64,000 nt of DNA from Eonycteris spelaea (taxonomy: Eukaryota; Chordata; Mammalia; Chiroptera; Pteropodidae), in assembly GCA_003508835.1 (NCBI GenBank), contig PUFA01000092.1, forward strand, positions 3,844,001 to 3,908,000. Direction: 5' to 3'. Shown in pieces: positions 63,641 through 64,000 of the stretch. Each line of letters begins with the position of its first letter. Positions within the stretch are counted from its first letter, which is position 1. Under the pieces are notes generated by a model. The model did not search any database. It was given only the letters and a program-made list of their open reading frames with translations, and was not told the origin of the DNA. A program made the translations under genes and the position numbers.

Positions 63641-64000
63641 GAGCAGTGGTCTTCAAACTTTTATAATCCTATACCATTATCTATAAGGAGAAAAATAATA
63701 ATTTAAATTGAGCAATGCAATAGTAGGCATTTATTTATAAAGTATACATATGTATTATTATACAAATATGTATATTATAAAAGATATAGAGACAGATATT
63801 AAAAAAGAATGAGCTGAAGGACTTTCAGTTAAAGAGGAAGTATTGAACACATGCATTTTTCATCTCCCTCCTAAAGACTACTACAGTGAGAGTAAATAAA
63901 TCTTTAAACATAAGGAATAAACCCACAAAGACAAACAGAACAAAAGTAAAACAATATCACTAGAATATAGGAAGCTGCAAAAAAGAAATATAAATGGCAA
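63641..64000. other. Intergenic DNA, possible hAT end at 63645
   Basis: 'gcagtggtcttcaaactttt' at 63645 could be a hAT-type terminal repeat, but the rest cannot be followed. No gene is seen. Confidence 0.3.

Overview
This is mammalian nuclear DNA. It is AT-rich, carries old interspersed repeats (MIR, L2, L1M, Tigger1, MER20) and has one sharp CpG island. The only protein-coding gene I can support is the 5' end of PHIP (also called BRWD2 or DCAF14). It lies on the minus strand, and six coding exons are found with consensus splice sites. They encode residues 1-146 and the first base of codon 147. Exons 1-4 are packed into about 620 bases of the CpG island (22339-22960). A 13.3 kb intron follows, then exons 5 and 6 at 8871-9021 and 8676-8774. 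The rest of the gene continues beyond position 1.

The host is probably a bat, possibly a fruit bat (Pteropodidae). The reasons are a young L1 insertion whose 3' end reads like bat L1s, longer L1s of a type common in Laurasiatheria, and one 5S rRNA-derived retroelement, a class described in fruit bats. None of these is conclusive. They rest on recalled families, not on a search.

Layout: 1-8675 is PHIP intron 6, with L2, MIR, Tigger1, MER20, L1M and 5S-derived fragments. 8676-9021 holds exons 6 and 5. 9022-22338 is intron 4, with L2, MIR and hAT remnants on the left and little recognisable repeat from about 16 to 21.9 kb. 21.9-23.56 kb is the CpG island with promoter, 5' UTR and exons 1-4. From 23.56 kb to the right end is flanking intergenic DNA with no credible gene. 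It is repeat-poor to about 30.6 kb. From 33 to 54 kb it is an L1 graveyard, with nested insertions, a solo LTR, a twin-primed L1 and a 7 kb L1 lacking its endonuclease region. From 54 to 64 kb there is mostly unique DNA, a three-part microsatellite, an L1M and long L2 copies.

I found no new biological system. The points worth a second look are the compact exon architecture of PHIP, an upstream ORF, the nesting and truncation history of the L1s, and several expanded or duplicated simple repeats.
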